Assembly (NCBI GenBank): GCA_023254735.1 | Contig: JALRKV010000119.1 | Location: 40,344 to 104,343, forward strand | DNA length: 64,000 nt | Direction of reading: 5' to 3' | Origin: Pseudomonadales bacterium | Lineage (GTDB): Bacteria; Pseudomonadota; Gammaproteobacteria; Pseudomonadales; Pseudohongiellaceae | Part shown: positions 18,018 to 26,508 of the stretch, one piece after another | How the letters are laid out: each line of letters begins with the position of its first letter | Numbering within the stretch: position 1 is the stretch's first letter | Made by a program: the position numbers and the translations under genes | The notes under the pieces: model-generated | What the model was told of the DNA's origin: nothing | Databases searched by the model: none | What the model saw: the letters and a program-made list of their open reading frames with translations, nothing else

Positions 18018-18084
18018 CCAAGTTTACTGTTCGCCTCGCGAACTCACACTCACATGACATCCACACCATACTGACACCACAATA

Positions 18085-18115
18085 TGTCATTGCAACAAGG
18101 TGTCATCGCAACAGG
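18085..18115 (+). repeat. Direct repeat (about 16 bp, two copies) overlapping the ribosome-binding site
   Basis: TGTCATTGCAACAAGG (18085-18100) is followed immediately by TGTCATCGCAACAGG. The end of the second copy supplies the AGGAGA that serves GTG 18126, so the duplication created or altered the leader of this gene. Confidence 0.65.
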
Positions 18116-18125
18116 AGACAAGACC

Positions 18126-19325
18126 GTGAACGCAGATTTTACCGCGGAAGAACTGGCCTTTCAGGCCGAAGTGCGCGAATTCCTTGCCAATGAATTTCCA
18201 GCTGAGCTAAAGCAGAAGGTCGACAAACGTATTCGTCTGAGCAAGGACGAAATTGTCGGCTGGCAGAAGATTCTTTATAAAAAAGGGTGGATGGCACCCA
18301 ATTGGCCCAAGGAGTACGGCGGCACTGGATGGACGCCTACGCAGAAATATATTTTCAGCACGGAAATGGGCCTTGTCGGCGCCCCCGAGCCTACGCCTTT
18401 CGGCGTGACCATGGTCGCGCCTGTGATCATGGCCTACGGCACAGAAGAGCAGAAGCAACGTTTTCTGCCGGACATTCTTGAAAGCAATGTTTGGTGGTGT
18501 CAGGGTTATTCTGAGCCGAATGCCGGTTCAGACCTTGCCTCATTGAAGACGATGGCCGTCCGCGACGGCGATGATTATATCGTTAACGGCAATAAGACTT
18601 GGAATACTTATGGTCAGTATGCCGATTGGATTTTCTGCCTCGTTCGGACCGACAACAGTGTTAAGAAGCAAGAGGGCATTAGCTTCCTGCTAATCGACAT
18701 GAAGTCGCCTGGTATTACTCTCAAGCCAATCGTACTCCTCGACGGCCACGCCGAGGTCAACGAAGTGTTCTTCGATGATGTGCGTGTCCCCGCAGCTAAT
18801 CTAATCGGTGAAGAAAATAAAGGTTGGACCTACGCGAAGGTGCTTCTGACACACGAGCGCACCAATATCGCTGGCGTTCCACGTGGCAAGCGCCGCCTTG
18901 CTTCTCTTAAGCGAATCGCAGCAGAAACAGACGATGGTTTTGGCGGAACAATGGCCGACAACGCCGACTTCAAAGCGCAGCTTGCCGAAGTTGAGATCGA
19001 ATTGCAGGCATTGGAGTATGCGGAGCTTCGCACGCTCGCTGCGCTTAGCGTGGGTAAGGCGCCCGGCCCTGAGTCTTCGATTTTAAAAATCGTTGGAACA
19101 GAGCTCGCGCAGAAAATGGATGAAATGACTGTCGAACTTGCCGGCTACAACTGCCTGCCGTTTGTACCCGAGCAATTCGAAGAAGGGTTTGAAGGCGAGC
19201 AAATGGGCCCAGGAAGCTCTGCGGCCGCGGCGCTAAGTTATTTTAATAATCGTAAGCTCTCGATCTTCGGCGGTTCTAACGAAGTTCAGCGCAACATCAT
19301 CAGCAAGGCAGTGTTGGGACTTTAA
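18126..19325 (+). CDS. Acyl-CoA dehydrogenase, large-type subunit (first of a pair)
   Basis: About 399 residues with the acyl-CoA dehydrogenase fold: an N-terminal helical domain, the middle beta-domain with WCQGYSEPNAGSDLASL (FAD/substrate loop) and WNTYGQYADWIFCL, and the C-terminal helical domain ending GGSNEVQRNIIS. It lacks the usual YEGT context for the catalytic Glu, as in subunits of heteromeric (alpha2beta2) enzymes known from steroid side-chain degradation. GTG 18126 is chosen for the AGGAGA about 9 nt upstream. The partner gene follows after 54 bp. Substrate is unknown. Confidence 0.88.
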   Translation: MNADFTAEELAFQAEVREFLANEFPAELKQKVDKRIRLSKDEIVGWQKILYKKGWMAPNWPKEYGGTGWTPTQKYIFSTEMGLVGAPEPTPFGVTMVAPVIMAYGTEEQKQRFLPDILESNVWWCQGYSEPNAGSDLASLKTMAVRDGDDYIVNGNKTWNTYGQYADWIFCLVRTDNSVKKQEGISFLLIDMKSPGITLKPIVLLDGHAEVNEVFFDDVRVPAANLIGEENKGWTYAKVLLTHERTNIAGVPRGKRRLASLKRIAAETDDGFGGTMADNADFKAQLAEVEIELQALEYAELRTLAALSVGKAPGPESSILKIVGTELAQKMDEMTVELAGYNCLPFVPEQFEEGFEGEQMGPGSSAAAALSYFNNRKLSIFGGSNEVQRNIISKAVLGL

Positions 19326-19379
19326 GCTCCCCGCCTTCGTGAACGATTGTTTACTCACTAATTTGAAAGAGGTTTGACA

Positions 19380-20513
19380 GTGGATTTTTCTTATTCAGAA
19401 GAGCAGCAGATGCTGCAAGAAAGCGTTCAGAAGTTCGTAATGCAAAAATACGACTTCTACACACGAGACGATATTATCAAATCCGAGGCAGGTTATAGCG
19501 CCGAGAATTGGACCATGTTTGCCGAGTTAGGCTGGCTCACGGTGCCGTTTACCGAGGAAGACGGTGGATTCGGCGGCAAGGCTGTCGATCTCATGGTGAT
19601 GATGGAGGAGTTCGGTAAAGGTATGTTGGTCGAGCCTTACCTCTCCTGTGCCATTATGGGTGGTACGCTGATAGCCGATCTAGGCAGCGAAGAGCAGAAG
19701 GGTGCGTTGATTCCACAGATCATGGAAGGCGCGATGATTACGGCAGTAGCCTATGCGGAGCAAGGCAGCCGTTTCAATCCGAATAATGTCAAGACTTCTG
19801 CAGTCGCCGCAGGCGATGAAGTTGTGCTCAACGGCGCTAAGACTGCGGTTTTAGGCGCGCCAAATGCGCAAACGATAATCGTCAGCGCACGCGAGTCCGG
19901 CGCTGCAACCGATGCCGACGGCATTTCGCTTTTTCTCGTCGACGCCAACGCAGCCGGTGTGAGCATTAAGCCCTATACAACCATCGACGGTCGCAAGGCC
20001 GGCGAAGTAACGCTTGCCGACGTGCGAGTGCCTGCCACTGCTCGATTGGGTGCTGCCGGCGGCGCGGCTGCGACACTTGCTGCAGTCATCGATCGAGCAA
20101 CGCTTGCCGTGGCTGCCGAAGCAGTCGGCGCAATGGATTCGTTGTTAACCAAGACGGTCGAATACAGCAAGACGCGCAAACAGTTTGGGACTGCGATCGG
20201 CACGTTTCAGGCATTGCAGCATCGTATGGCCGATATGTTCATTCAGTGCCAACTTGCACGCTCGATCGTGGTTCGCGCGGCAATGATTTTAGACAGCGAT
20301 GAGGACGCGGTGAGCAAGGCACGCGCCGTTTCGTCGGCTAAATCAAAAGTCGGCAAAGCCATTCGCCTTGTGGGCCAAGAGGCCGTTCAGATTCACGGCG
20401 GTATCGGTGTGACCGACGAGCTAGATGTGGGGCACCTCTTTAAGCGAGTTACTGCGCTAGACCTTATGTTCGGCAACGCGGAGTATCACCTCCAGCGCTT
20501 CGCCTCGCTCTAA
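19380..20513 (+). CDS. Acyl-CoA dehydrogenase, small-type subunit (second of a pair)
   Basis: About 377 residues of the same fold as its upstream neighbour. The middle domain is shorter and the C-terminus reads QIHGGIGVTDELDVGHLFKR and then ends with no Glu-Gly-Thr loop. This matches the second subunit of heterotetrameric acyl-CoA dehydrogenases. GTG 19380 sits 7 nt after AAAGAGG and is preferred over TTG 19374. The two proteins most likely form one enzyme. A paralogous pair occurs at 35626-38055. Confidence 0.88.
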   Translation: MDFSYSEEQQMLQESVQKFVMQKYDFYTRDDIIKSEAGYSAENWTMFAELGWLTVPFTEEDGGFGGKAVDLMVMMEEFGKGMLVEPYLSCAIMGGTLIADLGSEEQKGALIPQIMEGAMITAVAYAEQGSRFNPNNVKTSAVAAGDEVVLNGAKTAVLGAPNAQTIIVSARESGAATDADGISLFLVDANAAGVSIKPYTTIDGRKAGEVTLADVRVPATARLGAAGGAAATLAAVIDRATLAVAAEAVGAMDSLLTKTVEYSKTRKQFGTAIGTFQALQHRMADMFIQCQLARSIVVRAAMILDSDEDAVSKARAVSSAKSKVGKAIRLVGQEAVQIHGGIGVTDELDVGHLFKRVTALDLMFGNAEYHLQRFASL

Positions 20514-20529
20514 GCGTCGACCTGAGATC

Positions 20530-21237
20530 GTGAGTGAACTCATCCTTGTCCGCCACGGACAGGCATCCTTTGGCGCTGAGTCTTACGATAAGCTCAGCCC
20601 CAAGGGAGTCGAACAAGCAAAGATTCTCGCCCAGCACTGGAATGCGCTGGGCGAGAATTTCGATCACATCTACAGCGGTACCCTCTTGCGTCAACGCGAG
20701 ACTGCCCACGAACTCCTCCCTCTCGTTGCCGGAAAGCCAGAAGCTTCGGTACAGTTGGCAGGATTCAATGAATACAATGGCGACCCGCTGATAAAAATCC
20801 ACCTACGTGATCTGCGTGCCGCGGGCGAAGCTGTGCCATCGGAATGGCCAATTAAGAATGAGCGGCAATTTCAATCAGTTTTCGAAGCCGCTACCGCGAG
20901 ATGGATTCGCGATGATCTAGACCCGAAGGAGGATGTCGAGGGATTTGAGCCTTGGGCGGAATTCAAGGCGCGCGTCTATTCTGCAATGGACGAAGTTATG
21001 GCGCGACACGGGCAAGGCAGTCGCGTCATTATTTCGACGTCCGGCGGCGTTATTGCCATGGCGTTACAAAGAGTATTAAATTTTCCTGACGAACATGTTA
21101 TTGCAACCAATTGGATGGTGCGCAATAGTTCGGTGACACGTATGATCTACGGACGCGGCAAATTGTCGCTGACCCAATTCAACAATCTGGCTCATCTAGA
21201 GAATCCAGACAAAAAGCACATGATCACCTTCCGGTGA
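20530..21237 (+). CDS. Histidine phosphatase (phosphoglycerate-mutase-like) family protein
   Basis: A 235-residue protein with the RHG active-site motif at the N-terminus (LILVRHGQASFG; the His becomes phosphorylated) and the YSGTLLRQRETA segment that supplies a phosphate-binding Arg. A second-half ISTSGGVIAMAL replaces the common SHGG motif, so the distal catalytic His is not obvious. It starts at GTG 20530, 16 bp after the dehydrogenase stop. Next to an APH-family kinase it may remove or proof-read a phosphate on an acyl intermediate; this is inference from context. Confidence 0.82.
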   Translation: MSELILVRHGQASFGAESYDKLSPKGVEQAKILAQHWNALGENFDHIYSGTLLRQRETAHELLPLVAGKPEASVQLAGFNEYNGDPLIKIHLRDLRAAGEAVPSEWPIKNERQFQSVFEAATARWIRDDLDPKEDVEGFEPWAEFKARVYSAMDEVMARHGQGSRVIISTSGGVIAMALQRVLNFPDEHVIATNWMVRNSSVTRMIYGRGKLSLTQFNNLAHLENPDKKHMITFR

Positions 21238-21388
21238 GTCGGCAAGAAACTATTGGACTGGAAAGCTAATTAGCCGGCTCTTAAGTAAGTAATCTCCGAC
21301 ACGGAGCCTAAAGAATCGAGAGCTACGAGCGAGCTCCTCGGTGGCAGGTCAGGGGCAGGGAAGGCTGAGAACGAAAGAGGGATTAAGG

Positions 21389-22480
21389 TTGACTGATAGC
21401 GCAGTAAACGAAGAATTAGTAGACCGAGCAGGTTCCATCCGGACGGGCGAAGAGCTCGACCTCGACTCGCTGCGACAGCATCTCGAGCCTGTGCTTGGGG
21501 CAAAGGTCGCACAGCTCGAAGTAAAGCAGTTTCCCGGTGGCTTTTCGAACTTAACCTATTTACTCAGCAGTGGAGATGAGCGTTGGGTATTGAGGCGTCC
21601 ACCTTTCGGAAGCAAGGTTAAGTCAGCGCACGATATGTCTCGTGAGTTTAAAATTCTCTCAGCGCTTCAGGGTGTTTTTCCTTACGGGCCGAAGCCCGTA
21701 CATTTCTGTGATGATCACGCTGTGCTCGGCTGTGATTTCTATCTGATGAGTTATATCGAAGGCTTGGTTATTCGCCGCGAATACCCCGCAGCACTTAACT
21801 TTTCCCCAGACCAGATTCGCGAGCAGTTGTTTAACTTTTTTGATGTTCTGTCCGAGCTTCATTCCGTCGATCTCGTCGAGGCAGGTCTCGATACCTTTGG
21901 GCGCCCAGCGGGCTATGTTCAGCGACAGGTCGACGGTTGGTGTAAGCGGTGGGTCGATGCTGTAACGCCAGACACGGTAAATTGCGACTCGACGATGCAA
22001 TGGCTGCAGGACAACATGCCTGCTGAAAGCGGCAAGGCTAGCGTCATCCATAACGACTACAAAACCGATAATGTTATCTTTTCTCTCGAAAATCCCATGC
22101 AGGTCATAGGCATTCTTGACTGGGAGATGGCAACGGTCGGCGATCCATTAATGGACTTGGGCTGCACCCTAGGCTACTGGACTCAAATGGACGACCCCGA
22201 CTTCTTCCGCCAGTACCGTACTATGCCAAGCGATGTACCCGGCGCACCGACACGCGCTGAAATCGTAAGTCGTTTCCAGGAAAAAACCGGCGTGCCTGTT
22301 GATAATTTCGCCTTCTACTTCGTGTTTGGTTTGTTCCGTCTGGGTGTAATCGGGCAGCAGATTTACTATCGCTTCTACCACGGTCATACGAAGGACCAAC
22401 GCTTTGCAATGATGGTCAAAAAGACCGACGTGCTGCAGCGCATGAGTGAGATGATCATGCGTGGAGAAATCACTTCTTAG
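21389..22480 (+). CDS. Phosphotransferase (APH/ACAD10-11 kinase-like) family protein
   Basis: About 363 residues with a bacterial aminoglycoside-phosphotransferase-like kinase fold. The catalytic loop is clear (VIHNDYKTDNVIFS, with HxD and the metal-binding Asn), and the metal-binding Asp follows in ILDWEMATVGDP. This subgroup is homologous to the kinase part of human ACAD10/11 and to LvaA, which phosphorylate 4-hydroxyacyl-CoAs so that acyl-CoA dehydrogenase-like partners can remove the phosphate. TTG 21389 with GAGGGA 8 nt upstream is a likely start, but the frame is open from GTG 21341. Its place between two dehydrogenases and an SDR supports that pathway. Confidence 0.83.
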   Translation: MTDSAVNEELVDRAGSIRTGEELDLDSLRQHLEPVLGAKVAQLEVKQFPGGFSNLTYLLSSGDERWVLRRPPFGSKVKSAHDMSREFKILSALQGVFPYGPKPVHFCDDHAVLGCDFYLMSYIEGLVIRREYPAALNFSPDQIREQLFNFFDVLSELHSVDLVEAGLDTFGRPAGYVQRQVDGWCKRWVDAVTPDTVNCDSTMQWLQDNMPAESGKASVIHNDYKTDNVIFSLENPMQVIGILDWEMATVGDPLMDLGCTLGYWTQMDDPDFFRQYRTMPSDVPGAPTRAEIVSRFQEKTGVPVDNFAFYFVFGLFRLGVIGQQIYYRFYHGHTKDQRFAMMVKKTDVLQRMSEMIMRGEITS

Positions 22481-22541
22481 CTTTAGGCGCTAAGCGAACT
22501 GAAAGAGAATTGGCGGACAAATTAAGACAAGGACTAGCAGC

Positions 22542-23339
22542 ATGACATTCGCGATTGACGAATTATTTTCGGTGGCCGGTAAAGTAGCAATTGTTACCGG
22601 TGGCTCTCGAGGCATCGGCAGGATGATTGCTAAAGGCTTCGTCGAGAATGGCGTGAAAACTTATATTACAGCACGTAAGGCAGAAGCCTGCATGGCGACC
22701 GCTGAGGAGCTATCCAACGCCAACAAGGGCGAGTGCATCGCGCTGCCGGCGGATTTATCGACAAAGCAAGGGCGTGAGGCTTTCGTTGCAGAAATTACTG
22801 CGCGCGAGAGCAAAATTGATATTCTGGTGAATAACGCAGGCGCAGCCTGGGGGGCGCCATTTGAAGACTATCCAGACGAAGGCTACGACAAAGTCATGGA
22901 TATCAATGTTAAAGCGATATTCACCCTCACGCGCGATCTGATGCCATTGCTTAAGAATGGCGCAAGCCAGGAGAATCCGAGTCGGGTCATCAATATTGGC
23001 TCCATCGATGGGCTGCGCGTATCAACCATGGATAATTTCGCCTATGGCGCGAGTAAAGCGGCCGTTCATTTTCTCACCAAAAACTTAGCCCTTCGCCTCG
23101 GCCCCAAAGGTGTAACAGTCAACGCGATCGCCCCGGGCGCCTTTCAAAGCAACATGATGAATGCGACGCTAGAAAAATTTCAGGACAAAATCGAGAGCGA
23201 AAATCCACTGGGTCGTATAGGTGCACCCGAGGATATGGCTGGCCTCGCCCTGTATCTGGCTTCGAATGCATCCAAGTACATGACGGGCCAGGTTATCGCG
23301 CTGGACGGCGGGCGTCACATCGGTGCGCGACAGGATTAA
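22542..23339 (+). CDS. Short-chain dehydrogenase/reductase (RhlG-like)
   Basis: A 265-residue classical SDR. It has the nucleotide-binding TGGSRGIG, the structural NNAGAAWG, a serine (NIGSIDGL) and the catalytic YGASK. The Arg in the first loop (TARKAE) suggests NADP(H). The closest recognisable relative is the RhlG-type 3-oxoacyl reductase group. It ends the beta-oxidation-like operon and probably oxidises a hydroxyacyl intermediate or reduces an oxoacyl one. It starts 61 bp after the kinase gene. Confidence 0.87.
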   Translation: MTFAIDELFSVAGKVAIVTGGSRGIGRMIAKGFVENGVKTYITARKAEACMATAEELSNANKGECIALPADLSTKQGREAFVAEITARESKIDILVNNAGAAWGAPFEDYPDEGYDKVMDINVKAIFTLTRDLMPLLKNGASQENPSRVINIGSIDGLRVSTMDNFAYGASKAAVHFLTKNLALRLGPKGVTVNAIAPGAFQSNMMNATLEKFQDKIESENPLGRIGAPEDMAGLALYLASNASKYMTGQVIALDGGRHIGARQD

Positions 23340-23357
23340 TTCGACAGGAAATCGTAA

Positions 23358-24014
23358 ATGAACGCAAAGCAGGCTCGCAGGCCCAATAACCAAGGACCGC
23401 AAGCGATTCCAAGCCTGCTCGTCGTCAGCGCGGCGTTCGTGAGCGGCTTCTGTATTATGACCATCGAGATGCTTGGCGCTAGAATCATGGCGCCTTATTT
23501 CGGCGGCAGTTTGTCGGTATGGGGCAGTATACTCACCGTCTTTATGCTCGCGCTGGCATGTGGCTACCTGATTGGCGGCAAGCTCTCGGCCCGTCGTCCG
23601 AGCCTTTTTAACTACGCTTTCTTTTTCCTCGCCGCTGCTGCGCTTTCGCTGCCGATAATCTTCCTTGCTGATGAAATTATGCGCCCGATTTTCCTCGCGG
23701 TAGAAGACCCGAGGTACGGATCCCTCCTCGCGTCACTGTTTTTGTATTTTTTGCCAACGACGATTCTGGGGATGATCTCGCCTTACTCAGTGCGACTCCT
23801 CGTCGAAAACAGCGACCACAGCGGGCAAAAAGCGGGACTTCTCTTTTTTGTCTCAACACTCGGAAGCGCTGCGGGCACTCTCGGCACATCGTTCTATTTA
23901 GTGCTCTGGTTTGAGGTAAACGAGATCGTCTTCGGTACAGCGGCGGCGTTGGCATTGATTGGTATGGTATTAATGATCGCCGGAACTCAAAGGGGGCATG
24001 CAAATGACCTGTAG
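23358..24014 (+). CDS. Membrane protein like the N-terminal half of fused MFS/spermidine synthases
   Basis: A 218-residue protein with about six to seven hydrophobic segments. The sequence IEMLGARIMAPYFGGSLSVWGSI and GLLFFVSTLGSAAGTLGTSF is characteristic of the membrane domain that in many bacteria is fused to a spermidine-synthase-like domain. Here it is a separate gene whose end overlaps the start of the enzyme-like gene by 11 bp, so the two are surely co-translated. Function is unproven; polyamine-related transport or synthesis is the usual speculation. Confidence 0.8.
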   Translation: MNAKQARRPNNQGPQAIPSLLVVSAAFVSGFCIMTIEMLGARIMAPYFGGSLSVWGSILTVFMLALACGYLIGGKLSARRPSLFNYAFFFLAAAALSLPIIFLADEIMRPIFLAVEDPRYGSLLASLFLYFLPTTILGMISPYSVRLLVENSDHSGQKAGLLFFVSTLGSAAGTLGTSFYLVLWFEVNEIVFGTAAALALIGMVLMIAGTQRGHANDL

Positions 24015-24894
24015 ACTGTGGCCGGCTCTGTTTTGTCTTAGTCTCTTTAGTGCACCTTTCTTAGCCGCTGAGACCCTGCACGAAGAACGTTCGCTCTACC
24101 GCGATATCACCGTCACCCAGGAAGGGAATAGGCGCTGTTTGGTGTTCAATGTTCATCGCGGCGATCGCAATCAAACCTGTATGAACACCGCTGATCCAGA
24201 GCGCCTGGTGTTTGAATACGCGAAGATGACGTTCGCGGGGCTGCTTCTCAATCCCAATCCTAAAAACATATTGATCGCGGGGTTAGGCGGGGGGTCGCTG
24301 CCCTCTACGCTGACCAAACTTTACCCCGACGCCAAGATCGACGTCATCGAAATCGATCAGGCGGTGGTCAATGTTGCCGAGCGGTTTTTCGATTTCGAGG
24401 AAACCGAGAATGTGAAGGTTGCGGTAAACGACGCGCGCGTCTTTGTTAAACGCGCCGGACTGCTAGAGCAGCGATACGATTTTGTCATACTCGATGCGTT
24501 TACCGGCGACTATATTCCGGAGCATTTGCTAACAGAGGAATTTCTTGAAGAAGTGCGCGCGATAATGTCGCCCGATGCCGTCCTCGTCGCGAATACTTTT
24601 TCGACAAGCCGATTCTATGATCATGAGTCGGTGACCTACCAAAAAGTGTTTGGCGAATTTTTTAATTTTAAGCTGCCTAGCTCGGGTAATCGGATTATTA
24701 TCGCCCGAGATGCAGCGCTGCCGCCAAGGGGAGAGCTGAACGCGGTCGCACGCTCGCTTGCGCCTAGGGTCGAGGCGTTTGGCGTACCGCTTTTGGAATA
24801 CCCGAATCGCCTATCGACGAGGGTAGATTGGGATATGAGTCGCAGGGCGCTGACAGACCAATACTCGCCATCGAACCTGCTGCGCGACAATTAA
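24004..24894 (+). CDS. Spermidine synthase-like (SpeE-fold) protein with signal peptide
   Basis: About 296 residues. After an apparent cleavable signal (LFCLSLFSAPFLAAE) comes a Rossmann methyltransferase-like domain of the polyamine aminopropyltransferase type. It has ILIAGLGGGSLPSTL, the acidic VIEIDQ, and ILDAFTGDYIPEHLLTEEF (gate-keeping loop). ATG 24004 is preferred over ATG 23998 because AAGGGGG lies 7 nt upstream of it. If the signal is real, the enzyme domain is exported, unlike cytosolic SpeE. It would act together with the membrane partner just upstream. Confidence 0.82.
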   Translation: MTCRLWPALFCLSLFSAPFLAAETLHEERSLYRDITVTQEGNRRCLVFNVHRGDRNQTCMNTADPERLVFEYAKMTFAGLLLNPNPKNILIAGLGGGSLPSTLTKLYPDAKIDVIEIDQAVVNVAERFFDFEETENVKVAVNDARVFVKRAGLLEQRYDFVILDAFTGDYIPEHLLTEEFLEEVRAIMSPDAVLVANTFSTSRFYDHESVTYQKVFGEFFNFKLPSSGNRIIIARDAALPPRGELNAVARSLAPRVEAFGVPLLEYPNRLSTRVDWDMSRRALTDQYSPSNLLRDN

Positions 24895-24912
24895 CTTGCG
24901 TACAAAGCGGAT

Positions 24913-25722
24913 TCAGAATTCATCTGCCCCGACGATCACCCGTAGCTGTTCTTTATCTAGCAGGGCAATTTCGCGGTTGTCGACGCTGATAAGCCCTTTT
25001 CTCTGCAAGGAAGTAAACAGCCGGCTTACCGTCTCCACCGTCAAGCCAAGATACTCCCCAATATCTCCGCGTGTCATCGGGAGATGAAATCTGTTTGGCG
25101 ACAATCCCACGCGCGCATAGCGGCTCGAAACGCCAAGTAGAAACGAGGCGATACGCTGCTCTGCGCTGTAGCTGCTGAGAATTGTGTGGATCTTTTGGTC
25201 CTTGGTGATCTCGGCGCCCATGATAGAGAAAAAATTATGCTGAAGACTCGGAAGCTTGAGGCTCAGGGATTCGAGTTGGCTAAAGGGAATTTCACAGATA
25301 GATGAGTGCTCTAATGCTATGGCCGAATTGGCATGCACCCTGTCGGCGATGCCGTCCATGCCGATTATCTCACCTGGCAGATAGAAACCGGTGACGCGGC
25401 CAGCCCCAGAACTGCTGAGAACATAGGTTTTAAAGCTACCCGAGCGAACCGCAAAAATGGACTTGAAATCGTCATGTTGACGGTAAAGGTGATCGGCTTT
25501 TTTGTAGGGGCGATTCCGCTCGACGATGTCGTCGAGTTGTTGCATCTCACTCTCATCGAGTGCGATCGGCAGGCATAACTCGTTGAGCCTACAGCTTCCG
25601 CAAGAAATGCCGGAACTGTGGGGGCATAGCTTCACTACCGGCGCGTTGCTTCTGTGGTCCTGTTGCTCGCTGGAGGCGAGGTTTGTGTTATTCACATTCG
25701 TCGAATGGTTACTCGATTGCAT
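24913..25722 (-). CDS. fnr: Oxygen-responsive Fe-S transcription regulator Fnr
   Basis: A 269-residue Crp/Fnr-family regulator. It has the cysteine set that holds the oxygen-sensitive [4Fe-4S] cluster: Cys41, Cys44 and Cys50 (ISCGSC and LC) plus Cys143 (SSICEIPF), matching Cys20, 23, 29 and 122 of E. coli FNR. The dimer helix is followed by a helix-turn-helix (MTRGDIGEYLGLTVETVSR) whose Glu-x-x-Ser-Arg recognition residues read TTGAT half-sites. The N-terminus is about 20 residues longer than in E. coli. A near-consensus FNR box lies 23-36 bp upstream of the start codon, implying autoregulation. The neighbouring universal-stress gene also has a box. Confidence 0.94.
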   Translation of the reverse strand: MQSSNHSTNVNNTNLASSEQQDHRSNAPVVKLCPHSSGISCGSCRLNELCLPIALDESEMQQLDDIVERNRPYKKADHLYRQHDDFKSIFAVRSGSFKTYVLSSSGAGRVTGFYLPGEIIGMDGIADRVHANSAIALEHSSICEIPFSQLESLSLKLPSLQHNFFSIMGAEITKDQKIHTILSSYSAEQRIASFLLGVSSRYARVGLSPNRFHLPMTRGDIGEYLGLTVETVSRLFTSLQRKGLISVDNREIALLDKEQLRVIVGADEF

Positions 25723-25744
25723 CCCTTCAGTCCCTCAATAATCT

Positions 25745-25758
25745 TTGAGCTATATCAA
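25745..25758 (-). promoter_or_regulatory. FNR box upstream of fnr
   Basis: TTGAG-CTAT-ATCAA on the + strand matches the consensus TTGAT-N4-ATCAA at 9 of 10 positions. Its centre is about 29 bp from the fnr start codon, close enough to the likely promoter to repress it. Autorepression of fnr is known in E. coli. Confidence 0.72.
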
Positions 25759-25817
25759 GATCGTTAGAGTAGTCTGCCACTAATCGAGGTGATGGACAAT
25801 TTTAGAACGCGAGAAGG

Positions 25818-25834
25818 GGTAACAAACTGTTACC
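25818..25834. other. 7-bp inverted repeat between usp and fnr
   Basis: GGTAACA-AAC-TGTTACC is perfectly symmetrical and lies in the 231-bp gap between the usp stop and the fnr start. It could be an operator or a small hairpin. A second perfect repeat, CGTCCAC-GCA-GTGGACG, is at 25892-25908 in the same gap; lacking a T-run it is a weak terminator candidate for usp. Confidence 0.35.
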
Positions 25835-25953
25835 AAAGGTTAGAGTAGGTACAAGCTTTGCCCTAAAGCTCTTTGTCCGCTTTGATGAGTTCGTCCACGC
25901 AGTGGACGGAAAACAGAGAGTGCTGGGTCTACCATATAGAGCGTATAGAATTT

Positions 25954-26382
25954 CTATCCTACGTAAACAGTAAGTACATCGCAGTGCGCGCCATGGAGTA
26001 CTTTGATAGCGGTGGAGCCTAACAGTATTTTCCATCCAGAATGTCCGTGACTGCCAATTACGATCGCATCGGCACCGATTTCTTCGGCAAGCGCGCGGAT
26101 CTCAGGTGCCGGTGCGCCGAGTAGAGAGTGGGTGCAGCCTGGAGCAAGCCCCCATTCTTCGCCTAACGCAGCAAGACGCTCTTCGGCGAATTTTATCGCC
26201 TCTTGCTGCAGCTCGCTTACGTTAGCTGCGTAAATATCCATGCTATAGGCAGCGGCGATCGGTTCTACAACATGCACCAGATTGAGTTTGTTGGCCTCGC
26301 CATTGGCCATGCGGAGTGCTGCCTTAAACACTTTGTCGGTGTCTTTGGATAGGTCTATTGCAACGAGTATTTTACTGTACAT
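25954..26382 (-). CDS. Universal stress protein, UspA family
   Basis: A 142-residue single-domain Usp protein: MYSKILVAIDLS at the N-terminus, the acidic first strand, and the ATP-binding signature GSHGHSGWKILLGST near the C-terminus. ATP-binding Usp proteins modulate stress survival. A good FNR box at 26452-26465 is placed as expected for activation, so expression is probably induced when oxygen falls. Association of usp and fnr genes is also seen in enterobacteria (uspE beside fnr). Confidence 0.92.
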   Translation of the reverse strand: MYSKILVAIDLSKDTDKVFKAALRMANGEANKLNLVHVVEPIAAAYSMDIYAANVSELQQEAIKFAEERLAALGEEWGLAPGCTHSLLGAPAPEIRALAEEIGADAIVIGSHGHSGWKILLGSTAIKVLHGAHCDVLTVYVG

Positions 26383-26451
26383 AGTGCTCTCCTCTTGGCG
26401 TGAACGTCACGACCTTGGGTTCTAATTTCACATCATTATTGCTTTAAGTAT

Positions 26452-26465
26452 TTGATTAAAGTCAA
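26452..26465 (-). promoter_or_regulatory. FNR box upstream of the universal stress protein gene
   Basis: On the minus strand TTGAC-TTTA-ATCAA matches the consensus TTGAT-N4-ATCAA at 9 of 10 positions. If it sits at -41.5 as in class II activation, the -10 region falls on the extended-type sequence TGTGAAAT about 24 bp downstream, and the start codon follows about 35 bp after the predicted start site. Confidence 0.68.
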
Positions 26466-26508
26466 CGTTTGTTTCGAATGACATAGGGGGCACGTCGCCT
26501 CTCTTCGT

